A DNA stretch of 64,000 bases, taken from positions 26,801-90,800 of the forward strand of contig QANU01018779.1 in the NCBI GenBank assembly GCA_003254905.1. Direction: 5' to 3'. Shown here one piece after another: positions 44,482 through 55,603 of this stretch (its first letter is position 1; each line of letters opens with the position of its first letter). The notes under the pieces are model-generated. The model saw nothing but the letters and a program-made list of their open reading frames with translations, did not search any database and was not told the origin of the DNA. The DNA comes from Nissolia schottii. Taxonomy: Eukaryota; Streptophyta; Magnoliopsida; Fabales; Fabaceae. The translations under genes and the position numbers were made by a program.

Positions 44482-46289
44482 TGACGAGCACCAAAACGTC
44501 GTTAGATTTTAGTGCGCGATCAAATAATAATTTATAAACCAAGTAAACCCCGAGAACGTAGTAAAGGGAGTTAACCTGGGTCGTCTCTCAAGGAAGCAAT
44601 TTAGAACCAAATCAATATTTAAGTAAATGGGGGGGTTTTGTTTGTTGATAACTTGAAAGCAATTAAAACAAGATTAAGACAATAATGATAAAAGCAATAT
44701 CCTGCATACGGTGTTTCAAGATTAAGGATTAATTCTCATCGGTTCTTAGTTAATTATTCATGAGAGGAGATGTTGTTTATTAGTTGAGATCTCTAACTAA
44801 TATGCAATTTACTTAAGAAACTACGATCGTCAATTCCTTAAGCGTTTGTTAATATAGGTATTAAAACCAAGATCTCAGCATTAAAACCCATATTAATTAA
44901 GCACCAATTGCACAACCTAATCAGATCTGATTAGTTCTCCAAAAGTTCCTTAATCATAGTTTAATAAATCTTACAATCGTCAAGATTCATTAACTTAGAT
45001 TTAACCTTAACCATTAACATGCAATCGCTATGTCATTAGTTAAGGGTGGAACGAGTCATGAATATTCTTTAGGCACAAGACCTCAAATTAATCTTAATCT
45101 TGAGTTACCGCATGCAAGATATTAAGAAACTACTCCTCCATGGTTGGAGGATTAAAACTCAAAGTAAATAAAGAGAAAGAAAGAGTAGATAAAGAGAAAG
45201 GAAAATTAAATGACAATAGGAAAAGTAAATAATAAGGCAAGAGTAAAGGAAAATAGAAAGAGGTGAATGAAAGATAAAAGTAAAGGAAAAGGAAATGGAA
45301 AGAGTAAATAAACTTAACGTAAATAAAGAGAAACAAAGAAGTAAATAAAGAAACGGAAGGATGTAAATAGCAATGGAAGATTAAAGCAAATGTAAAGCAA
45401 GAAAGAGTAAATAAAGAGAATGAAAGAGTAGATGGCAAGAAGAAATGAAACAATAGAACCTGGAATTAATTCGGCAGCACTTCGTTACAAAGCTTTAAAG
45501 AAAACAAAGCACTTTAACATAGCCTAAGTGCTTTGAAATAAAATGGAAAAAGTGAAGAATATGGAAGGAAAAGAAGGGTTCTTAGGCCTAGGAGACCTTG
45601 GGGGAGGGGTGGAAGAGAATGGAAAGGAATGCCCCAAATGCTAGCCTTGGCCCCCTATTTATAGGTGTTTTCTGGGGGAAAATCGCTCAGCCATTTAGGG
45701 AAATCGCTCAGCGATTTGGCGGTGGACGCGGTTTGACAGCTGGTGCCAGCTGGCGAATTTTCTGGAAGCTTTTTCGCTCAGCGGATTGGTGGAAATCGCT
45801 CAGCGAACTGACTTGCGCAGCAGTCAGTAAAACTGCGATATCTTGAGCTACAGACCTCCGATTGAGGTGATTCAAATTGCCACTTAAAGCTAAGAGATAG
45901 AGCTACAACTTTGTAGTTGACATCAAATCGTGATTCAATCTCTATCATGGCTCAAAATCAATGGCAAAGTCGGTGTCAGAATTTCTCAGCTCATCTTTTA
46001 ACCAAATCTTGTTGGATTTGAATTTGATCTTGCATTCATTGGTCCAAATCTTCTCTTCACATCTTCATTGATCCTCCTAGACATTCATTCCCTGTAATTC
46101 AAAATAGAAAAACTACAAAAGAAATATTACATTCGAAGAGAATTAATACCTTATTTTGCCGTTTTCCTTAATTTCTCTCAAAAGAGGACAATGTGTAAAA
46201 ACGTATTGATTAAGTATTAAACCTACACATTTTAGTATGCATTTGCTCATTTATAGAGTAATAACTTAGGATATAAAATTGACTTATCA
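44482..46289 (-). mobile_element. Solo LTR, 1.8 kb, Athila-type, minus strand
   Basis: On the minus strand it runs from TGATAAGTCAATTTTATATC to GGTGCTCGTCA. Flanking pentamers CAGCC and CCGCC differ by one base. A CTATAAATAGG box lies on the minus strand near 45655, and CGCTCAGCG words at 45675-45805. AAAG/TAAA-rich low-complexity sequence fills 45150-45440. Confidence 0.8.
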
Positions 46290-46998
46290 CCGCCCTGCAA
46301 AAGCCTGTAGCTGCCCTGCCATCCTGCTGTAAACCACTCAGCGGACAGCCCGAGCCGTGCAGCGGTTGTACCCACTAGGCCACTAGCAGCCGCCGCATTT
46401 ATTATGCCAGCCAAGCCCGCCACCACCAGCTGTCGCCACCAGGAATCTGTCAGAAAAGTAGCCACTAGAAGCCGCGCAGCCGCCAGAAAAGACTCAAGCG
46501 CTTAGCAAAGACACCATTCCGCTCAGCGGTATCATCATTAAACCGCCGAGCGGTTGAACCAACACGCTGAGCAGTGAAACCCAAATCTGCCTATAAATAG
46601 GAGGCCGAGGCTTACACTTTGGGGGGTATCTTTTCCCATTCATACTTCATTCCTTTCTCAAATTTCTTATACTTAATGTAACACCCCTGCTAACTGCCCA
46701 CTTCCCAGGTAGCAATGCTCACAGGGTTGTTACTCGTTGTGTCGGGTTACCTTTAGCCCTTACCTTTACCTTTGCAAATATCTTATACGCAAAATATGGA
46801 CTGTTTTTAAAATCGTTCGTGTGCTTATGAAGTTATAAACTAGGAGTCGTGCGTGATTAAAAGAATATATAACAACAGTCGTTACTAACCGCAATAGAAT
46901 AGGAAGAGCATGTGTATGTAGATATAATTACAAGCAAGGTCCCAAAGCATAATTACACATAGCTATAGTAATAAATATTTACACAAAGTATGGAAAAG

Positions 46999-47136
46999 TC
47001 ATATAACATAATACAAATCATCTATTGTCTTGGCGCGTGAAGGCACGTCCTGCTGTTCTAGCTCTGCTCTGTAGTCCTCTGTCGTCGACCATGCGTCCCT
47101 CGGGTCGATCGCCTTGCTATGCCCACCTGGATCCAT
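46999..47136 (-). CDS. Small LTR ORF, 45 aa
   Basis: It starts at ATTATGGATCCAGG and begins MDPGGHSKAIDPRDAWSTTE. The corresponding ATG in the gag-only element LTR (11173 and 7204) is followed almost at once by a stop or an insertion. Shared M-x-P-G start. Confidence 0.35.
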   Translation of the reverse strand: MDPGGHSKAIDPRDAWSTTEDYRAELEQQDVPSRAKTIDDLYYVI

Positions 47137-48079
47137 AATCGAGTGGGGGTGAGAACTCTTGGTCCTCAGTGGGGTTCCTTAGCACTAACTAGTGTTCATT
47201 TTCTCGGTTATCCTCCAGGTCGTTCAAGGGTTTCTATGTGATCATGTATACTAAAATCCTACTAGTTATTATCTTGGCCTAAGATCCTGAACAACTTTAT
47301 CTATGTTATTATGCGATCAGGGGAACTAGTCTTTCTTATCTAGGTTCTCGCACTTTCTATTCCTAACCGTCGAAACGTAACCACATAAACATGTATGCTG
47401 ACAGACACAACTAGTCATCATGCATATGTTGCGCGGTAAACCTTCCACCATGCTTGCCAGTCACGGGACGTCATGCTACCTTTGAGCATGGTATCTTTCA
47501 TCATGCACATTTCTGAGCACGGTATCTGTGCAGGGGGTCATCATGCCGATGGGGCACGGTATCAATGCATGTCATCATATCATTCATCATAACCATTCCT
47601 GTGTCCCAATACTCCCTCGTACAGCTCAGGACCGTAGTCCCCATGGTGGTGTATGACCTGCCTTTTCTGTCTGTTTCCCAGGCAAACATGACTCCACCCC
47701 CTTACCGGGTGGCGAGGGGCCGCCCTCGTGGCTAAGCCGGAAGCGGACCATATCATCGTTCATTCATTATTTCATCACATGTCATGTGTATCATCATTCT
47801 TTTATTTCATATGCACATTTATCGTTCTTATCATGCTCTTGTTCCTACATTTCATTCTCATCTTCATTCATTACTCATTCATTAGACAGCAACCTCTAGT
47901 GATCTATCGTCATGATGCATGCTTGCTCAAACACATAACCATATAATCACATAATCATGGCATAATCTAAATATAAATCATTTGGGCATGGGAGTGTTGG
48001 AACAAGGCAGCATTAGACAACTTTCATAACCTTACTTTCATAAACCTTCATAAAACGAATCCCATGAAGCAACCACGGT

Positions 48080-48235
48080 TCAGGCCGCTCAGCGCCCATG
48101 AATACCGCTCAGCGCCCACAGGTACCGCTCAGCGCCCCCTGGAGTCAACCTAGTCACATATCAGTTTTTAAAACATTTTCCAAAAGTTATGTCCCAGGCC
48201 GCTCAGCGGTCCCTGGAGGCCACTCAGCGCCCTGG
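48080..48235 (-). repeat. CCGCTCAGCG word array
   Basis: GCCGCTCAGCGCCC, ACCGCTCAGCGCCC (twice), GCCGCTCAGCGGTC and a degenerate GCCACTCAGCGCCC are visible. Confidence 0.85.
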
Positions 48236-50367
48236 GCGTGACTGAAGTTCCTCCTTTGTTTTCTTGTTGTTTCTTCAAACCATAACCATGGCCAATTCTT
48301 GGGCTTCACCCCTAGTTCCAACCATCACCATACAAACATGTTTAACTTAGAAAACATAGGAAATCATAGCAAAGTCATCTACCTATCCTAACCAAGCATT
48401 TATAACATAAGGCATATCAACATACAAGCAAGTAAGCATATAAAAGCCACCAAGGAGGGGGCAAGCTTAGGATTACCCACCTTCTTAGAGTGCTAGAGTG
48501 AATTAGAGATGGCTATGGAGATGAGGGTTCCCTGAGTGTTGAGTTCCTCCCAGTTCCTGATAGTGTTTCAGCAGAGTTTCTGGACCGAACGATTTTCCGG
48601 CAGAGTTTTGGTAAGGTGGTGATTATGTGAAAAATGAATGAAATGAGGAGGGGGTATTTATAGGGGAGGGAGGCTGCAGCTGATGGGGGCAAATTGGTCC
48701 AAGAATTTTAGCCAAAATTACTATTTTGCCCTTTTCAATTTAATTTCTTAATTAATTAATTGGTTTGGATAATTATAAAGTCACATCAAGTCAAATCAAT
48801 GAATAGTGACTCATATTTTAATATTTTTTCTTGGGAAATCAGATTCATCACGTGCTCCTATGCAGATTTGGGTCCCACCTGGTCCCGTTTCGCTCATGTT
48901 TGGCTACTCGCAATGCCGGTGCGTCGCTCACAGTCCTCCAAAAAATATTCCGCTTATACCGTTGCGATCCCCTAATTTCCCTTCACTTAGAAATAAGATT
49001 TATTCAAGGCATTTGTGAATTTTTCTTCGGAGGAGTATTATTCACAGATACCTTTGACACTTCGTTGAGCTCCTGTGTCCGCTGACAGCCGTTCCACTTG
49101 CTCTTCTGCGATCGCCTGCTCCCGCCTACTTTCTTCCATGGGGTTTTGGGGTTCATTTTAGGGATTTGGGAATCTCTCCCTCCATAAGGTAGGGTTTCCA
49201 GAGAATTGAGACTCTTTGATCAATTCTAGGGACTAAAAGGGGCTGATCTAGTGTCCATAGAATCGTCCAAAAGTGAGCGGAACTCCGTTTTTCTGACGGT
49301 TTGATTTTTCCACCAAATTCTAAGGGCCATGAGGAACTGTTTGAGTGTCATCAGAATTTCGAGAAACAAAGCAGAGAAATTTCTACAGACACTTCTATCC
49401 TAAGGATTCAGGCTTTTGCACAGTTCTAACCTATACGGAGGGCTTTTACTGAGGTTTTTCTGATGAAATCTTTACTAAGGAAAAAGTGGGATGTTACACT
49501 TAAAAGCTTAGGTTAGTTTAGCAACAAAGAGGAGGTCAGTGAAGGAGCCAAGAGTGATTAAGGAAGCTCAGCGGTCGTTGTCATGGCAGTGTGAGAACGG
49601 GTCATGGTAAGCATCCATCACCTTGCCTCTGAGATTATCTCTTGTAAGATGGATTTCTAATCCTCTTGTTGTTGGGATTTTGATGATTATTATAGCATGA
49701 TTGTATCCATGTAACTTTTGCATTATGAGTCTATCAGTTTCTATGATTTGCTTGAATCGATTTTATGCTTATGCTTGTTTTTAGCTTAGCCACCTAAAGC
49801 ATGATTTCAAACTAAATGATTGCGCGTAACGGCAACATCATAAGTTGGAACTAAATCAATTCATCTGATAAAACTAATTGCTAGAAATAGAGTTAGGATT
49901 ATTAGTCGTTTTAACATCTGGAATAACGTTGGTTTACTTTGTTAAGTTTGTGCACGAAAGTGGCAGCATAATGAAGGAAACCTGATAATCTTTTCATGCT
50001 CGATAGAGATGAACAAGTTAAGAACTGGTGGCAAGGAATCAAAGAAATGATAATTCTGATGTATTAAGTTATGGATGTAACATCCCGTATTTTTGCACGT
50101 TGAAAGGTTAACCGTGGATAGCCGAGGACGGCTGAAAAACGTTGAGGGAACGAAGGGAGTCGAGTAATACCTAAATCAATGGGTGAAGGAATAAATGAAA
50201 GAATAAACAAGTGAGTAAACGAATGAATAAATAAATGAACAAAGAATTAAAAAGAATTAATAAATAATTAAATAAATGAAGAAATAAACAAAGAGAAGGG
50301 CAAATGAATAAAAGAATAAATAAATAAATAGATAAAGGAATAAATGAACAAAGAAAAGAAGAAACAN

Positions 50368-50947
50368 AAACCTCAACGGAGTTGGGTTTCGGCATTTGAT
50401 ATCGATCAGCTCCAATCCCTACACTCCTAAAAAACCCTAAAGTACCACCAAACGATGATGATGGCTGTGCATTTGGTTGCAAATCAGAAACCCCATACCC
50501 CACATGTTGCTGTTGATGTTGATGCTCCCAATGCATGGGAAGACGAAGACCCACTTCGTTTTTCTTCAGCGGCGACACGAAACCGCCGTTGATTCTCGGG
50601 GGACCAGTGGGGCCCACACCCGAAACAGAACCCGATAGCCCGTGCCTTTCCGTTACCATCCCCGCCGTCGACGACGTTGCGTTCTCGAGTCTCTTCGCGT
50701 CCAGCAGGCTGTCCCAGCGGAACTTCGACGACGTCTTTTCGACGCCGCACGGCGCAATGTTGAGGTCATTGCTGGACCGGTCCGATCGACCGTAGTCTCG
50801 TTCGGTTCTCCGGACCGGGGTAACGACCCTGGACCGCTCCGGTTCGAACCGGCGCGAACCGGACCGTGGGGTTTTGTCGCGAGATTTGCGATAGGGAGGA
50901 GGAGAGCGTCGCCGGCTCCGAGTTTGGCGATAGCTGCGGTCCCTCAT
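50368..50947 (-). CDS. Host gene first exon, Arg/Ser-rich protein (partial)
   Basis: On the minus strand from the ATG at 50947, 193 codons stay open to the N at 50367. The start is Arg/Ser-rich (MRDRSYRQTRSRRRSPPPYR, then SRDKTPRSGSRRFEPERSR), as in nuclear RNA-processing factors. Then follow a Ser/Gly-rich stretch, WEHQHQQQHVGYG and a Gly-rich part. The coding region is rich in CpG, unlike the TpG/CpA-decayed repeats around it, which fits an unmethylated gene. The product is not recognised. The exon may end at GTTGAG/GTTT just before the N. Confidence 0.6.
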
Positions 50948-53900
50948 AGCAGTAACACGACAGTGCGTTTAACGTCGTTCATTTTTTTATTATTGTGATG
51001 GAAATAGGAAGCGTCAAAAGTTGGTAAAAGAGTAAAACCCTAACCCTTAATTGTTGCAGAAGAAGAAGTTTTGAGTTTACGTGAGTGATGGAATGTGGAG
51101 GAACCCTAACGGAAACGGCGCCGTTGCGATTGTGAAGGAAACGGCAACGCAAGTTCGGAAGAGAAGAACTGAGAGCGGCAAAACTCACGAACGGGGCTAT
51201 CTGAATATACGACTATGAGTATTTGACGTAGCAAGAATTTATATAGGGGACTGTCACGCATGTCCCCGAACTTTATGCGTTGGTCACGTAAGTTTTCATA
51301 TTTTAAAAAAAAAAAATCTTGATAGGTTTCTGAACAATTTTTTTTTTGTTTCTCTCGTTCATTCATATGTCGTATTACACGTGACCATTAACTCACATTC
51401 TTGCTCTTAGTTATCGCAACCTTGATGTTATTTCGTAATTGTGAGAAACAAGCATGTTTTGGACATGACAAAAAACATAGATTCATTTCATCTTCTCCTC
51501 CTTTCTTTTTACATTCATTTTTGCAACTTAAAAATCTTACAAATCGCCCAACCTCATTAGAAGTAAATGAATGCAAGAGGAATACAGGAAGACGATGACT
51601 TTTACTAAACCTGAAACTTTTATAAGAGCACATGGAAAAGCACATAGGGCAATGAAAATTTTGAGGTCTCATAGTTATTTTCATCTTTCTTTTTTTTTCA
51701 CAAGCAGAACAATTTTACAATGCATTGATACAAAAACTCACAATATCACATGTTTTCTCTGCTTTAAGAACCATGACACATTCTCCACAATTTTTCACAG
51801 CCAATTTCTCTACTTTAAGGACCACCATTACATCCCAATCCCCATGTATCATCATCTTTAAAAATCCTAACCCCACAACAATACAAAAATAACATTGTCC
51901 CACAACACTTTAAACAACTACTACAACACTCTAACAACAACAAGAGACCACAATATGAAGTAAGATACATGGAAAGCAAATTAACCTCGGGTTGCAGTGA
52001 ATCTTCCTCGGCTTTCCCATCTCACCTCATACTACAACACTTCCGCCTTATCACCCTTCTTCTGCTTGTGCGAAATGGGTGACAATGAGGGTGTGATGAT
52101 GGAGATGAGATAATTGAGGGAATCGATGGAGAGGAGAGGGTTAGGGTAGGTAATGAACAGTGAAGGTGAGTGAGAATGTGAAATGGATTTGTGGTTAGTG
52201 TGAAATGTGAGATGGGTGTTTCCCACATTTACGAAACGACATTGTTTTGCATGTTGCGGAACGTTGTTTTGAAGCATTGATGATGAGTAGGAAAGATATG
52301 AGGTAGGGATGTGGTGATTAGGAGAGAAAGAAGGTGAGTTAACGGCCACATGTGACACAATGACGTTGCAAACGAAATGATGGATGAACGGGGAAAACGG
52401 AAAAAAAATTCATGGGCCTACAAGAACTTTTTTTTTCTTCAAAAATCTATATAGATATTCGCCTAATTTATACGAAAGAAAGAAAGTAGTAGTAGCCAAA
52501 TTAGTTCTTGAACAACGCGAGAATTTACGAAAAATATGTAGTAGTAGAAAATGTGGTGAAAAGGGTTTAAGGTTTGACCTTTTTTTATTCCCTTAAAGTC
52601 CCTAATCTCCTATCAATTTATCTGCACTACTATATAGAGCGGCGAGGTCCCTTCAACCGCCTTTTTTGTTATAAATTGATTCTTGTTTTTAACCATATTA
52701 TTTATTCAATAAATTTTAATTAACATTAATTATATAAAAATAAATTTGTCAATATATACGATATGTTAACTCACTTACAAATACAATTTTTTACAATTAC
52801 TATTTTCGTTTTAACATCATTTTTACTAGCATGCACGTCTGCATCCCTTCTAATACCAAATAGAGAATGTGGCGAAGGCTAACCTTGGGACGGAAAACCA
52901 TGCCCATGATGGGACCCCATGTAGCAACCGATTGCAGGAGATCTAAGTGCTCTATGACGTTATGTTTTATAATGGACATTTAACTTGGCACCTGCTGCTC
53001 AAGTATAGTTATTTGAAATGTTGTTATTATAAATTGACCCCTTATAAATATTTGTTTTTCGAAAGAGAACCAAGTATAAAATACATGTTGGGCCTCATTT
53101 GCGGGGCTTGACTAAACTGTTATTAATAACCATTTTGGGTTTGAAGCAACTATTATATTTAGTTCACTATGGTGATGATTTTTTACTAATAACATTTTTC
53201 TAAGATACAAGTTTGCATATTTATTTTCGTGAGGGAAGAAGACTATATCCAAAGACATGCATCTATTTTTCATTCAAGTTTAAAATTCGTTATATGCAAA
53301 GTCATCAACATTGGTGGATTATAGTATGAATTAAATGGTTTTTGTCTCAATTTAGAGAAAGTGAATAATTTTTTTGTTCATCCCACACATTTTCTATAAA
53401 AATAAATTTGAAATTAAAATTTATAATGAAGAGAGACCAACAGTTGACAAGTTATTTTGATGATGCGTGAAAATTGCATTTGTCTATACATAGCAATAAC
53501 TTGTAATGACTAAATAGTTCCTGTTAGGTAGATATGACGGTAAGAGAGGGATTTAAGTTACTGGTTAGGTGACATAGTGAATGAGAATTAATTATGACAA
53601 TAGACACATATAAATTTAGTATAGATGAAAAAGCTTTATAAATATGCAATATACGTGGGGAGCAAATGTCTTGTTAACTAAGTTTACAGGTCAACTTAAA
53701 ACATTTTAATAGTTAGCAAACCAATTAATAATAATCATTTTTCAAATTTAATAATAACAGAAATATCAAAGGTCATAAACTTAACACTTCCCTATCAGTG
53801 CGTTGTCACTGTTTTCTGAGTAGGGCTCATCTATGTTGCTCAGATCAATTATAAGAAATAATAATCACATAGAATTTTTCAGTTTAAACTCAAACTATTT

Positions 53901-54011
53901 ACAAATCATTTATAAATCTATTTAAACCACAACAAATAAAGAAAAATTGACTTGTTAAGCTTGATTTTGGAGTGTTAATTTTTGTTTACCCAAAAAAAAA
54001 AAAAAAAAAAA
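50948..54011. other. Upstream region of the host gene, no repeat recognised
   Basis: About 3 kb of AT-rich, apparently low-copy sequence. It has none of the LTR landmarks found elsewhere in the window. ORFs such as 52032-52358 (minus) are Ser/Pro/His-rich without recognisable similarity and are not called. It ends in a long A-run at the gap. Confidence 0.6.
51238..51245 (-). promoter_or_regulatory. Candidate TATA box of the Arg/Ser-rich gene
   Basis: The minus strand reads CCCCTATATAAATTC about 290 bp upstream of the ATG. A telo-box (AAACCCTAA, 51035-51043), common near promoters of translation and RNA-related plant genes, lies in the presumed leader. Confidence 0.45.
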
Positions 54012-54770
54012 NNNNNNNNNNNNNNNNNNNNNNNNNNNNNNNNNNNNNNNNNNNNNNNNNNNNNNNNNNNNNNNNNNNNNNNNNNNNNNNNNNNNNNNNN
54101 NNNNNNNNNNNNNNNNNNNNNNNNNNNNNNNNNNNNNNNNNNNNNNNNNNNNNNNNNNNNNNNNNNNNNNNNNNNNNNNNNNNNNNNNNNNNNNNNNNNN
54201 NNNNNNNNNNNNNNNNNNNNNNNNNNNNNNNNNNNNNNNNNNNNNNNNNNNNNNNNNNNNNNNNNNNNNNNNNNNNNNNNNNNNNNNNNNNNNNNNNNNN
54301 NNNNNNNNNNNNNNNNNNNNNNNNNNNNNNNNNNNNNNNNNNNNNNNNNNNNNNNNNNNNNNNNNNNNNNNNNNNNNNNNNNNNNNNNNNNNNNNNNNNN
54401 NNNNNNNNNNNNNNNNNNNNNNNNNNNNNNNNNNNNNNNNNNNNNNNNNNNNNNNNNNNNNNNNNNNNNNNNNNNNNNNNNNNNNNNNNNNNNNNNNNNN
54501 NNNNNNNNNNNNNNNNNNNNNNNNNNNNNNNNNNNNNNNNNNNNNNNNNNNNNNNNNNNNNNNNNNNNNNNNNNNNNNNNNNNNNNNNNNNNNNNNNNNN
54601 NNNNNNNNNNNNNNNNNNNNNNNNNNNNNNNNNNNNNNNNNNNNNNNNNNNNNNNNNNNNNNNNNNNNNNNNNNNNNNNNNNNNNNNNNNNNNNNNNNNN
54701 NNNNNNNNNNNNNNNNNNNNNNNNNNNNNNNNNNNNNNNNNNNNNNNNNNNNNNNNNNNNNNNNNNNNNN
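54012..54770. other. Assembly gap (759 N)
   Basis: All bases are N. The gap follows a homopolymer A-run and precedes the LTR end at 54771. Confidence 1.
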
Positions 54771-55435
54771 GTTATGTATATTATTACTACTACTGGTATG
54801 TATATTGTTTCCCTTTCTTATGTATGAACCTTATATATTCTAGTAAAAGAAATGTTTGTGTATCTTCGGGCCCCTATGTGTATTGTCTGCCGATAAAGCT
54901 CCGCACTACAGGTATGCATTCTTACTCAGATATCCATTAGTTATGTCGCTAGTCGTTATATTACTCGCATGGCTCTTTATTTTCTTATGCACGTATGTCC
55001 AAAGAAGGTTCAAATTGGCCCGTATTTTCAGTAACCCTAATTTCAACTAGTAAGCTAGAACGGTAATAGTTCACAGCCCAGCATTCAATTACCTAGCCAG
55101 GGAAACCTATGACTTAAGCATAGGCCAACTAGCTGGGGTGTTGCAATGGATGCATGAAACTATAATAGGATTCAATTCCCAACAAGCTTCCTGATCTACC
55201 TCTAATTTGTTGCCTATTTATCTTTCATGTCATTTATTTATCTTATTTAAATATTAATCAAATTACCAATCCTTCACCTTATTGTTTAATTAACGAACTC
55301 AAGAACGGTATTTATGCAACTCTCTGTGGATACGACTATACCTGACTATACTGCAATTGGATTCCTTGAGAATCTGAAAGCTATAAAGAAGGATATATAT
55401 TAAATGATGAGAGTACAAAAAGCTTTCAACAAAAT

Positions 55436-55453
55436 TGGCACCGTTGCCGGGGA
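55436..55453 (+). other. Primer binding site (Athila type)
   Basis: TGGCACCGTTGCCGGGGA lies four bases after the LTR end at 55431. It differs by one base from the usual Athila PBS TGGCGCCGTTGCCGGGGA. Confidence 0.9.
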
Positions 55454-55603
55454 GTTGCGTCAAAAATACATAGCTTGAGTTTTGTCAAATAAGCAAGTGT
55501 GAATAATTGTGTAAATTACTATATAGTTTCTTACTTTGTTATTTTGATACCCATAACTCTTGTTCTAATCTTAATTGGCTAGTGTATATTTTCTTAGCTA
55601 TTG

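Larger units (their letters stand above)
46677..49498 (-). mobile_element. Solo LTR, 2.82 kb, mosaic type, minus strand
   Basis: Ends TGTAACACCCCTGC and GTGGGATGTTACA, with perfect duplication CTTAA (46672-46676 and 49499-49503). Its left ~1.3 kb is very similar to the LTR of the gag-only element (10746 onward). Its right half (U3, R and word array) is different and carries CCGCTCAGCG words (48080-48235). This mosaic suggests exchange between LTR families. Confidence 0.92.
50076..55145 (+). mobile_element. LTR insertion with assembly problem inside
   Basis: It starts TGTAACATCCCGTATTTTTG and ends AGCTGGGGTGTTGCA, flanked by the perfect duplication ATGGA (50071-50075 and 55146-55150). Recognisable LTR covers only 50076-50366 (with AAATAAATGAA-rich repeats) and 54771-55145. 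Between them lie a single N, a 3.6-kb gene-like contig and a 759-bp gap. Confidence 0.8.
44161..55431 (+). repeat. 5' LTR of the Athila-like element, in four pieces
   Basis: Pieces are 44161-44481, 46295-46676, 49504-50075 and 55151-55431. Insertions lie at 44482-46289, 46677-49498 and 50076-55145. A CCTATAAATAGGAGG promoter lies near 46592, and CCGCTCAGCGG words occur on both sides of the first insertion. The LTR retains a ~190-bp stretch (around 49865-50055) that the 3' LTR has lost. Confidence 0.9.

Noticed and set aside
45130..45453. 107-aa Phe/Ser-rich minus ORF
   Set aside because: It comes from an AAAG/TAAA-rich low-complexity stretch of a solo LTR.
50171..50367. Extension of the Arg/Ser-rich ORF beyond the N
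   Set aside because: Past N50367 the translation is low-complexity LTR sequence (AAATAAATGAA repeats), not a continuation of the protein.
52032..52358. Minus-strand 108-aa ORF
   Set aside because: Ser/Pro/His/Asn-rich without recognisable domain, in sequence that looks like an intergenic or promoter region.
53972..54940. Long ORFs through the N gap
   Set aside because: They consist of unknown residues across 759 Ns and have no coding evidence.
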